NCBI RefSeq assembly: GCF_001029445.1
Contig: NZ_LDOT01000023.1
Location: 219,406-283,405, forward strand
Source: Photobacterium aquae
GTDB taxonomy: Bacteria; Pseudomonadota; Gammaproteobacteria; Enterobacterales; Vibrionaceae
Reading direction: 5' to 3'
Length of the DNA stretch: 64,000 nt
The notes under the pieces were generated by a model that had not been told where the DNA came from, ran no database searches, and saw only the letters and a program-made list of their open reading frames with translations. Within the stretch, counting starts at the first letter, position 1. Each line of letters begins with the position of its first letter. The translations under genes and the position numbers were made by a program. Shown here piece after piece: positions 25,772 to 33,389 of this stretch.

Positions 25772-25880
25772 TTTACATTCCTTTACGAATGCAAAGAATG
25801 TAAATTAGACTGCAAATGCTAATAGTTATCAATTATATTCCGTGTCAGTTTTTTACTTGGGAATGCAGTACATACATTCC
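25772..25880. promoter_or_regulatory. Repeated GAATG/CATTC elements upstream of the receptor
   Basis: TTTACATTC (25772-25780) and GAATGTAAA (25796-25804) are a perfect inverted repeat with another CATTC-N6-GAATG (25776-25791) nested inside. A further GGAATG-N9-CATTCC lies at 25860-25880. Several copies around the Fur box suggest binding of a second regulator, for example an AraC-type siderophore-responsive activator. No such gene is in the window. Confidence 0.4.
25817..25831. promoter_or_regulatory. Fur box upstream of the siderophore receptor
   Basis: TGCTAAT-A-GTTATCA matches the 7-1-7 Fur consensus TGATAAT-N-ATTATCA at 12 of 14 positions. It lies 118 bases before the start codon, consistent with repression of the receptor in iron-rich conditions. 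Confidence 0.65.
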
Positions 25881-25948
25881 AGCCGTGCACTTACTTATAA
25901 CAATTAGTCATTGAGTGTCGGTACATTTGTTTATTGGAGTAACGGAAT

Positions 25949-28042
25949 ATGTTTACCAAAAGCCAGCTGACTTTGATGATCGGTGCCATTCTGGCCGCAC
26001 CTGTCGCCCTCGCCGAGACGGCTGTATCAACCACCGATGTTGACGAGCATATGGTTGTCACCGGCCGTGACTATGGGTACAAGGCAGATACCAACACAAC
26101 TGCTATGCGCATTGAAGCAACCCAGCTTGAAACACCGGGACAGGTTGCAGTGATCGACGAGCAGGTGATTGATGAGCAGCGAGCGAGCACCTTGGGTGAA
26201 GTACTTAAGAATGATTCAAGTATTTCAGAAGGTGGCAAGGGACGTAACCGTGAAACATTTACACTGCGTGGCTTTGAGCTTAGCAGTGGCGAAAGTTTCC
26301 TGCGTGATGGCAAGCAGCATTGGTCTCATTACCGTCAGCCGATTGAATTGCTTGAGCGTGTTGAGGTATTGAAAGGACCTGCTGGCTTGCTGTACGGCAA
26401 ATCGGCCCCGGGTGGCTTGGTAAACATGGTTTCTAAGAAACCGACATACGAGACGCAGGTAAACGTCAGCCAGGATATCGGTTCAAATAACCGTACCCGT
26501 ACGATGGCAGATATTAGCGGTTCGCTAAATGCTGATCAGACATTGCGTGCCCGTGCCGTATTGGCGAAAGAAGATTATGATTCATGGCGTAGCTACACTG
26601 ATGGCAGCACACCGTCGACGAATCGTTTTGTTGGTGGTCTGTTCGTTGATTACGATGTTACCGATAACGTAACCGTATCATTTCACTATGATCGTACCAA
26701 TGACGACGGCAGCGTAGATACCGGTGCCTACATCGTTGATGGTGAACCGGTATTGGGCCGAGAGCATGTTTGGGATGCACAATGGTCGAACATTGAGAAC
26801 GACGTTGAGAATATAGGTGTTGATGTTGTTGCACAGCTGTCGGATGTGTGGCGTGTTGCGGCAAGTTATAACCATCAAGATTTTGAACGTCGTGATATCG
26901 AAAGCTTTTCTAAACCAGAGACATACGATCCGACCACAGGTACCTTTACTTACAATGGTTATGATCGCTGGGACAACTGGAAATTCAATACCGCGAACGT
27001 AGATTTCGTCGGAGAGTTTGATGCGCTAGGTATGTCGCACCAAATGCTGGTGGGAGCTAACTGGTTAGGGTATTACTACAAAACTCAAAGTGAGTATTTG
27101 AAAGGCTATACGGCAACAGTCGGTCAGCCAATGATCAAGCCTAGCGAGTTGCATTATTCGAATGGTCGATACAGAGAACCTACCGAGCGAGACTCATACG
27201 GTATCTATCTGCAAGATATGGTAACCATTAATGATCAGTGGCAAGTATTGGCTGGCGTGCGCTTTGATCGTAACGAGACGGATGCAGGCAACTTCAACAA
27301 TGTACTGCCAAAAGCAGCCGTGATCTTCCATCCTGCCGAGAATGGTTCAATCTACGCGACATACTCAGAGAGTTTTGAGCCAAAAGATCCAATCGATGAC
27401 GCACAAGATGTTAACGATGGCATGGAATTAGACCCAGTGAAAGGTATCCTATATGAAGTGGGTACGAAGTGGGAACTATTTGACGGACAGGCACTGGTTT
27501 CTGCCGCTATCTTCGATATCACTCAGGAAAACAAAGTGGTCACCGAAGATGTCAGCAATGTGAGCGGCAAAGAAAGTATTACAACGCAGGTTGGTGAGCA
27601 GAAGCATCGTGGTGCAGAATTCTCGGCAACGGGTTATGTGACAGAGAAACTAGCACTAAACGGTAGCTTTACGTATCTTGACGCAGAGATTATTGATCCG
27701 ACAAACGCCACAATTGATGGTAAGCGTCCAGCGGATGTGCCGGAGTATGCTGCAAGTATTTGGTCTCGCTACTCTGTAACAAACAATACTGATGTTAATC
27801 TTGGCTTGTTCTATCAAGGTTCTCGTTTTGGCGATAGTGCCAATACGTATAAGAAGGATGCCTACACTCGTGTGGATGCAGGTGTGGCCCATACGATCAA
27901 TTATGATCAGAACCTCGATGTTATTATGCGTCTGAACGTTAATAATTTGTTCGATACTGATTACCTAGCAGGTGGTAGCCAGACTAAGACGATTATCGGC
28001 GAGGGTCGCAACTACATGGCAACGGTTGAGTTCCGTTACTAA
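25949..28042 (+). CDS. TonB-dependent siderophore receptor
   Basis: 697 residues: signal peptide (cleavage after ALA, about residue 22), TonB box DEHMVVTG (about 32-39), plug domain (about 60-160) with LRGFELSSG and VEVLKGPAGLLYG, then a 22-strand beta-barrel ending in the outer-membrane signature ATVEFRY. VPEYAASIWSRYSV and NNLFDTDYLAGG are typical of the FhuE/FoxA/FpvA-like ferrisiderophore group. The ligand is not predictable. Preceded by a Fur box, and followed by a complete TonB2 system that could energise it. Confidence 0.93.
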   Translation: MFTKSQLTLMIGAILAAPVALAETAVSTTDVDEHMVVTGRDYGYKADTNTTAMRIEATQLETPGQVAVIDEQVIDEQRASTLGEVLKNDSSISEGGKGRNRETFTLRGFELSSGESFLRDGKQHWSHYRQPIELLERVEVLKGPAGLLYGKSAPGGLVNMVSKKPTYETQVNVSQDIGSNNRTRTMADISGSLNADQTLRARAVLAKEDYDSWRSYTDGSTPSTNRFVGGLFVDYDVTDNVTVSFHYDRTNDDGSVDTGAYIVDGEPVLGREHVWDAQWSNIENDVENIGVDVVAQLSDVWRVAASYNHQDFERRDIESFSKPETYDPTTGTFTYNGYDRWDNWKFNTANVDFVGEFDALGMSHQMLVGANWLGYYYKTQSEYLKGYTATVGQPMIKPSELHYSNGRYREPTERDSYGIYLQDMVTINDQWQVLAGVRFDRNETDAGNFNNVLPKAAVIFHPAENGSIYATYSESFEPKDPIDDAQDVNDGMELDPVKGILYEVGTKWELFDGQALVSAAIFDITQENKVVTEDVSNVSGKESITTQVGEQKHRGAEFSATGYVTEKLALNGSFTYLDAEIIDPTNATIDGKRPADVPEYAASIWSRYSVTNNTDVNLGLFYQGSRFGDSANTYKKDAYTRVDAGVAHTINYDQNLDVIMRLNVNNLFDTDYLAGGSQTKTIIGEGRNYMATVEFRY

Positions 28043-28054
28043 GTACCTTGAAGG

Positions 28055-28076
28055 GGGGAGCATGTCTCCCCTTTTT
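28055..28076 (+). terminator. Terminator of the receptor gene
   Basis: GGGGAG-CATGT-CTCCCC followed by five T. Confidence 0.85.
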
Positions 28077-28124
28077 CTGTATGTCTCTACTTTAAATGAT
28101 TTTTGTTTGCATTTAATGTGCTCG

Positions 28125-28141
28125 CCTGCTTGTTAAGCAGG
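28125..28141 (+). terminator. Second hairpin before the TonB2 operon
   Basis: CCTGCTT-GTT-AAGCAGG, a perfect seven-pair stem followed by a T-rich stretch. It could be a backup terminator for the receptor or an attenuator in the TonB2 leader. Confidence 0.5.
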
Positions 28142-28203
28142 GTTTCTTTGTTTTTGTCTATCTCTTCATTGGGAAGCGATTTTTTCTATCAAATGTAAAA
28201 AGA

Positions 28204-28965
28204 ATGAATGTTAAAAAAACCAGTTTAGCTTTATTACTGCTAGGTTCGATTTCCGGGGTACAGGCAACAACCCTTGGTGAAGCGCGTAGCGTTGAAAATG
28301 CAATGAATAGCTCATCGGCTAAGAGCCAGAATAGAATTGATGCCAGCGCAGAAGCGGCCTTGTCGATGCAGGCAGAAATGGAACAGTTGCAAGAAGAAGT
28401 GAAGAATCTGACGGTCTACCGCGATCACATGGCGAACTTGGTTGCCAATCAAGAGCAGGAAGCGAGCAGCCTTGCCGATCAGATTTCAGGCATCAAAGAG
28501 ACCCGTCAAGGTGTCGTACCATTGATGTACCGTATGTTGGATGGCTTGGAGGTAATTGTTGAGAATGACAAACCGATCCGTCACTCTCAGCGATTGGCGC
28601 GTATCGCCAAGCTGCAAGCAATGATGACACAGGCCGATGTCAGTGACGCGGAAAAATACCGCCGTATTCTAGAAGCCTACCAAATTGAAATGGATTACGG
28701 CACCAAGATGGGGATTTACCAAGGCGAGGTACAGCTAGACGGCGATCGCATTGAAGCCGATCTGTTATATCTCGGCCGCATTTCGTTGGTTGCCCGGAGT
28801 CTTGATGGCCACCAATTCTGGGCGTGGAATGATATGTCATCCCATTGGCAGCCGCTCGATAGTAGCTACGCCAAAGATATCAACAAAGCGTTTGCTATCG
28901 CATCCAAACAAGCGGCTCCAAGCCTGATCACCCTGCCTGTATCTGTCGACATGGAGGCGAACTAA
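28204..28965 (+). CDS. DUF3450 periplasmic protein of the TonB2 operon
   Basis: 253 residues: signal peptide (about 1-21), coiled coil (about 45-105), then a globular part with GVVPLMYRMLDGLE and EMDYGTKMGIYQGE, typical of DUF3450. In Vibrio the homologous gene is first in the tonB2 cluster (VC1548 position in V. cholerae). Its exact role is not known; it probably works with TtpC in the periplasm. One base separates it from ttpC. Confidence 0.88.
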   Translation: MNVKKTSLALLLLGSISGVQATTLGEARSVENAMNSSSAKSQNRIDASAEAALSMQAEMEQLQEEVKNLTVYRDHMANLVANQEQEASSLADQISGIKETRQGVVPLMYRMLDGLEVIVENDKPIRHSQRLARIAKLQAMMTQADVSDAEKYRRILEAYQIEMDYGTKMGIYQGEVQLDGDRIEADLLYLGRISLVARSLDGHQFWAWNDMSSHWQPLDSSYAKDINKAFAIASKQAAPSLITLPVSVDMEAN

Positions 28966-28966
28966 G

Positions 28967-30310
28967 ATGAAACTCAAAGTGCTAGCTACGGCTCTTTGCC
29001 TTGCCTCGACTGTTTTGCTGCCAGTTCAGGTCCAAGCTGACACCGCTTTGCTTGATCAGACGCGCCAAGAGCAACGAGTGCAGAAGGCCCATGACGTCCA
29101 GCGCGAAAAGGGCTTTAAGCTGACAGAAGCGGAAATTCGTTCTCAGCGAGATGCATTGTTGCGCCAACGTGATCAGCTTCAGCGCGAAACGAATGTGCTG
29201 AGTAAAAGTTTCAGTGAAAATGAAAACAAACTTGCCCGTCTTGAAGAGCAGTTGCGCTTGGAGACCGGCAGCCTGGGTGAATTGTTTGGCGTTGTACGTC
29301 AGGCCGCCAAAGAATTAGAGAGTGAAATGGCGTTTTCGGTAACCAGTATTGACCGAAATAGCCACCAGCGTGTGGTTGATGAAATTGTCGCCGCCAAAAC
29401 GCTGCCGTCCTTGAATCAACTTTCCGGCCTGTGGAAAGGTATGGAAGATCAGATTCTTGCAAGTCGCGAGATGCGTAAAGTTTCTGTGCCTTTCATTAAT
29501 GGTCAAGGACACCAGTCTGAAGTAACGGCATACCGTCTTGGTAGCATGGGGTTGATAGGCGAGCAAGGTTACCTTGCATGGGATGGCGATCGCAATGCGG
29601 CTAAAATCTACCTAAAGCAGCCTGAAAACGGGCCTGTTTTGGCTTCAATGGCAGCATTGGCTCAAACGGGGGTGCAGCCAGCCGTTGTTGACCCGTCGCG
29701 TGGCATTATGCTTGAGCAACTTGCTAATTCACCGAGTTTATCAGAGCGCCTTGCCCAAGGCGGGGTAGTGGGGCAAATTATCCTTGGCCTGCTGGGTATT
29801 GGTTTGATTATCGCCCTGTTCCGCGGTGTGAAATTGGCTGTTTCGCGCCAGCAGATCAACAAGCAGCTTAAGAATCCGCAGCAACCAGGGAATAACCCGT
29901 TGGGGCGAGTCTTGAGCGTATACAGCAAAGAGCAGCAGCGTAGTGTTGAAGCGCTTGAATTGCGTCTTTTGGAAACCATAGTCGACGAGCAGCAAGGGCT
30001 TGAAAAGGGCCTATCTATGCTGAAGCTTTTGGCTGCATTGGCGCCGATGCTCGGCTTGTTGGGTACGGTGACGGGGATGATCGAAACCTTCCAAGTGATC
30101 ACCCAGTTCGGTAACGGCGATCCGACAATCATGGCTGGTGGTATTTCAACGGCGCTTGTTACAACTGTATTGGGCCTTGTTGCGGCGATGCCATTGTTAC
30201 TGGCGCATAATATTTTGAGCACCCAGTCTGAAAATATTCGCTGTATCCTCGAGAAACAAGGGATCAGCATGGTGGCAGAGCAGGCCGAGAAAGTAGGAAA
30301 AGCCGCGTAA
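28967..30310 (+). CDS. ttpC: TtpC, TonB2-associated ExbB/TolQ-like protein
   Basis: 447 residues: signal peptide, periplasmic coiled coil (about 30-110), a further periplasmic region, then three membrane helices with a MotA/TolQ/ExbB proton-channel domain (LAALAPMLGLLGTVTGMIETF). This composite architecture is specific to TtpC, which Vibrio TonB2 systems need in addition to ExbB2 and ExbD2. Its stop overlaps the exbB2 start (TAATG). Confidence 0.92.
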   Translation: MKLKVLATALCLASTVLLPVQVQADTALLDQTRQEQRVQKAHDVQREKGFKLTEAEIRSQRDALLRQRDQLQRETNVLSKSFSENENKLARLEEQLRLETGSLGELFGVVRQAAKELESEMAFSVTSIDRNSHQRVVDEIVAAKTLPSLNQLSGLWKGMEDQILASREMRKVSVPFINGQGHQSEVTAYRLGSMGLIGEQGYLAWDGDRNAAKIYLKQPENGPVLASMAALAQTGVQPAVVDPSRGIMLEQLANSPSLSERLAQGGVVGQIILGLLGIGLIIALFRGVKLAVSRQQINKQLKNPQQPGNNPLGRVLSVYSKEQQRSVEALELRLLETIVDEQQGLEKGLSMLKLLAALAPMLGLLGTVTGMIETFQVITQFGNGDPTIMAGGISTALVTTVLGLVAAMPLLLAHNILSTQSENIRCILEKQGISMVAEQAEKVGKAA

Positions 30311-30870
30311 TGGAAAACAGTCTTTATAACATCCCGCTGTTGCATACATCGATGTTTGAAGCCTGGTGGTTCTCGTTAGAGCATTTTATGAACCAAGGTG
30401 GCCAGATCCTCTGGTGGCTGGCTGCTGTGGTTGTATTTAGTTGGCTATTGGTGCTTGAGCGGGTGCTGTATCTTGGCTTTACCTATCCAAAGCAGAAAAA
30501 ACAGTGGTTGGCGCAGTGGCAGGCACGGAGCGATCAAACATCATGGTATGCGCATGCCGCCCGTGATGGCTGGCTTAATCAGGCCCATTTGGCGTTGAAC
30601 CAGCACTTGAACCTGATCAAGGTGTTGGTGGCCATCTGCCCGATGCTTGGTTTGTTGGGTACGGTAACCGGGATGATCTCGGTCTTTGATGTGATGGCTA
30701 CGCAAGGCAGTAGCCAACCGCGCCTGATGGCCTCGGGAATTTCATTGGCTACTCTGCCGACAATGGCCGGTATGGTGGCGGCGCTGACAGGAATGTTTGT
30801 TCATTCCCGTCTATCCAAGGCATGCCTGTTGCGTGAACTTAAACTAGAAAAATTGTTAAGGAGTCAGTGA
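30310..30870 (+). CDS. exbB2: ExbB2, proton-channel subunit of TonB2 system
   Basis: 186 residues with three membrane helices and the channel signature AICPMLGLLGTVTGMISVFDV. Forms with ExbD2 the proton-motive-force-driven motor that energises TonB2 in the inner membrane. Shorter than the ExbB of TonB1 systems, as usual for ExbB2. Overlaps ttpC by one base and exbD2 by one base (TGATG). Confidence 0.92.
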   Translation: MENSLYNIPLLHTSMFEAWWFSLEHFMNQGGQILWWLAAVVVFSWLLVLERVLYLGFTYPKQKKQWLAQWQARSDQTSWYAHAARDGWLNQAHLALNQHLNLIKVLVAICPMLGLLGTVTGMISVFDVMATQGSSQPRLMASGISLATLPTMAGMVAALTGMFVHSRLSKACLLRELKLEKLLRSQ

Positions 30871-31274
30871 TGAGACTGAGTCGTCCGTCTTCTGCCCGTG
30901 AGGATGCCCAAGTAGATTTGACATCTATGTTGGATATCGTCTTTATCATGTTGATTTTCTTTATTGTTACTAGCTCATTTGTACGTGAATCCGGCGTAGA
31001 GGTTAACCGGCCGCAAGCCAGTAATGTCGTGAGCCAGAAAGACGCCGGTATTTTTGTCGCGATCACCTCGTCGAATGATATTTATATCGACAAGCGAGTC
31101 ATCGATGCCGAGCGTGTACAGGCGACCTTGGAGCACCTGTTACTGGAGCAGCCGGAGGCATCATTAGTGATACAGGCCGATGAGCATGCCTATAACGGTA
31201 CTGTAGTGAAGGTCATGGATGCAGCGAAAGGCGCAGGCGTGAAGAATATTGCGCTGGCTGCGGAGAAACGCTAA
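30870..31274 (+). CDS. exbD2: ExbD2, TonB2 motor subunit
   Basis: 134 residues. The single N-terminal helix carries the proton-carrying aspartate in VDLTSMLDIVFIMLIFF; the rest is periplasmic. AAGGAG six bases before the ATG at 30870 sets the start; the GTG one codon upstream is rejected. Stop overlaps the tonB2 start. Confidence 0.92.
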   Translation: MRLSRPSSAREDAQVDLTSMLDIVFIMLIFFIVTSSFVRESGVEVNRPQASNVVSQKDAGIFVAITSSNDIYIDKRVIDAERVQATLEHLLLEQPEASLVIQADEHAYNGTVVKVMDAAKGAGVKNIALAAEKR

Positions 31275-31891
31275 TGCTGCGTTTTCTTATCGCGTTGCCA
31301 CTGGCTATCGTCACGGCATTGGGTTTGTTTACTTTTATGGCGTGGATGGTCGATAACGGCCATCAGCGAGCACAGGAAGAAAAACAAGCCCTGTCGTTTG
31401 ACATGGTCATGGTTGAACAGGAACAAGAGATCCAACGCCGCCAGCGAGCGGTACCTGAAAAACCCGAAACGCCTGAACCACCGCCGGAAGCGGTCCCGAT
31501 GACATCGCAAGCATCGGCAACGGCAAGCGTAACCCCGACAATGCCAAGTTTGAGCCTGGACACGGCCATCAGTGGTATTGCGATTAATATGCCGACGTTT
31601 TCAGATTTCGGCTCGAATCAGCAAGCCATGCCGCTGTATCGTGTCGAGCCTAAATACCCAGCCCGTGCAATGAAGCAGGGCGCTGAAGGGTATGTGGTGA
31701 TGTCGTTTACTATCGACTCGCAGGGGCGTCCGAGTGATATCAAAGTGCTTGAGGCAAAACCCCGCCGTCTGTTTGAGCGTGAGGCGATGCAGGCATTGCG
31801 TAAATGGAAATATCAGCCGAAAGTGGTTGATGGGAAGGCAATCGCTCAGATTGGCCAAACGGTAAGACTGGAGTTTAAACTTCAAAAATGA
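31274..31891 (+). CDS. tonB2: TonB2 energy transducer
   Basis: 205 residues: N-terminal membrane anchor, a short Pro/Glu linker (EKPETPEPPPEA, about 69-81) and a TonB C-terminal domain (about 120-205) with YPARAMKQGAEGYVVMSFTI and the closing VRLEFKLQK. The short linker is typical of TonB2 rather than TonB1. It contacts the TonB box of outer-membrane receptors and transmits motor energy. Stop overlaps the TPR gene (ATGA). Confidence 0.92.
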   Translation: MLRFLIALPLAIVTALGLFTFMAWMVDNGHQRAQEEKQALSFDMVMVEQEQEIQRRQRAVPEKPETPEPPPEAVPMTSQASATASVTPTMPSLSLDTAISGIAINMPTFSDFGSNQQAMPLYRVEPKYPARAMKQGAEGYVVMSFTIDSQGRPSDIKVLEAKPRRLFEREAMQALRKWKYQPKVVDGKAIAQIGQTVRLEFKLQK

Positions 31892-33063
31892 TCAAAGCAC
31901 TGACATTACTTCTCGCACTCGCGTTGCCGTTGACCGTCTTTAGCGAGGGCGCAAAAGCGGAGCTATCGCAGTTTACGGCCAATAAGGTTCAGCGGGCCAA
32001 TACCCTGCAGCAAGATGAGCGTCTGCCTGAGGCAATTGTCTTGCTGGAGGGATTGGATCCGTCACGTGATTACGACAAGGCATTTGTCCAGCGTATGCTG
32101 GGGGTATTTTATTGGCAGCAAGGCAATCACGATAAGGCTGTACGTAATCTCAGCGCGGCGGTTGCCTCTGGACTGCTTCAGGATGAGCAGGCTTGGATAA
32201 CCCAAAGGATGCTGGCTGATATTCTGCTCTCAGATGAAAAGTTCAAGCAGGCACTGCCACATTATTACGCGTTGACTAAGCATATACCTGCGACCCAGAA
32301 AGCCGACGAGCTATGGCTGCGAATTGCACAGGCTCATTATCAGATTGGTGAGTGGCAACCGGTTATAAAAGCGATTGCCCAGTACGATAGGTATGAACGC
32401 AAGGCAAAAGTCCAGCCACTGACATTGAAACTGGGTTCACAACTGCAGCTAAAACATTGGAAAGGGGCCATCCCGACCCTTGATACGCTGATCGGTTTGG
32501 AGCCGAATAAAGTGGTTTGGTGGCAGCAACTGGCAGGTATTCAGCTTCAGTTGGGGCGTAGCAAGGATGCGCTGGGTACGTTAGCAATGGCCAAGCGCAA
32601 AGGCGTATCGCTAACACAGCAAGATTTGAAAACATTGGCGCAGCTGTATGCGCAGCGTGGGATCCCCGAACGCGCTGCGGAAATTTATGCGGAGCTTGAT
32701 GGCGCAGCGTCAGACCCCAAATTGGTTTCTACTCAGGCCTTATATTGGCAAATGGCAAAAGAGTGGGAAAAATCAATAACGGTATGGGAACGTGCCGCCA
32801 AGCTTGATAACCAGTATCGCTGGCAATTGGCACAGCTGCTATTGCAAGAAGGGCATTATCAGCAAGCGTTGGTTCAGCTAGATAAAGTCAGGGGGAGTAA
32901 GCATAAAGCCGATGTTGAGTTAGCAAAGGTCAGGGCTTATTACAAACTGGAAGATTTTGAGCAGGCCATTGTTCATGCCAAGCGAGCTGATAACCTTCAA
33001 TCGAGCTCGGCGTCTAAGAGTTGGATCAAATACTTGAGCCAAATGCGTAAAATGGACAGCTAG
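31888..33063 (+). CDS. TPR-repeat protein of the TonB2 operon
   Basis: 391 residues: signal peptide (about 1-27) and about nine tetratricopeptide repeats across the length (for example QRMLGVFYWQQGNHDKAVRN, LWLRIAQAHYQIGEWQ). Periplasmic scaffold. The equivalent gene is last in the V. cholerae tonB2 cluster. Function uncertain, possibly assembling TtpC or receptor complexes. Translationally coupled to tonB2; a terminator follows. Confidence 0.88.
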   Translation: MIKALTLLLALALPLTVFSEGAKAELSQFTANKVQRANTLQQDERLPEAIVLLEGLDPSRDYDKAFVQRMLGVFYWQQGNHDKAVRNLSAAVASGLLQDEQAWITQRMLADILLSDEKFKQALPHYYALTKHIPATQKADELWLRIAQAHYQIGEWQPVIKAIAQYDRYERKAKVQPLTLKLGSQLQLKHWKGAIPTLDTLIGLEPNKVVWWQQLAGIQLQLGRSKDALGTLAMAKRKGVSLTQQDLKTLAQLYAQRGIPERAAEIYAELDGAASDPKLVSTQALYWQMAKEWEKSITVWERAAKLDNQYRWQLAQLLLQEGHYQQALVQLDKVRGSKHKADVELAKVRAYYKLEDFEQAIVHAKRADNLQSSSASKSWIKYLSQMRKMDS

Positions 33064-33095
33064 CCTCAAGTATTGCCTTAGTGATATTGGGTCGA

Positions 33096-33143
33096 AAAGC
33101 CACTGTTGAGAAACCGGATGACGGGTATCACAACTGTGGCTTT
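33096..33143 (+). terminator. Terminator of the TonB2 operon
   Basis: AAAGCCACTGTTG (33096-33108) pairs with CAACTGTGGCTTT (33131-33143), one mismatch, with a 22-base loop, then a T-rich tail. Confidence 0.7.
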
Positions 33144-33327
33144 TTCTTTAATTGTGCCCTGCATGATCCCTCCTCGTATGAAACTCATCACAGTAAATTC
33201 GCTATAAGTATCGCAGCATGGGTATATAACCTATTCTTAACATGCTGACACGCCCAAGCAGTAATGCGTGAACACTAGGTTGATGCCTATGACAGTTCCC
33301 ATAAGAAAAATGACTTGGAAGACGAGA

Positions 33328-33345
33328 TGGCGGGGTATCCCGCCA
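33328..33345 (+). other. Leader hairpin before the EF-G-like gene
   Basis: TGGCGGG-GTAT-CCCGCCA, a perfect seven-pair GC-rich stem 44 bases before the start codon, followed after eight bases by TTTTT. It may be a weak attenuator or a translation-control stem; function is inferred. The rest of 33144-33327 shows nothing I can name. Confidence 0.5.
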
Positions 33346-33389
33346 GCACGCTGTTTTTATCGTTTTCTAATCGTTAGCAAGGGGGCTGT

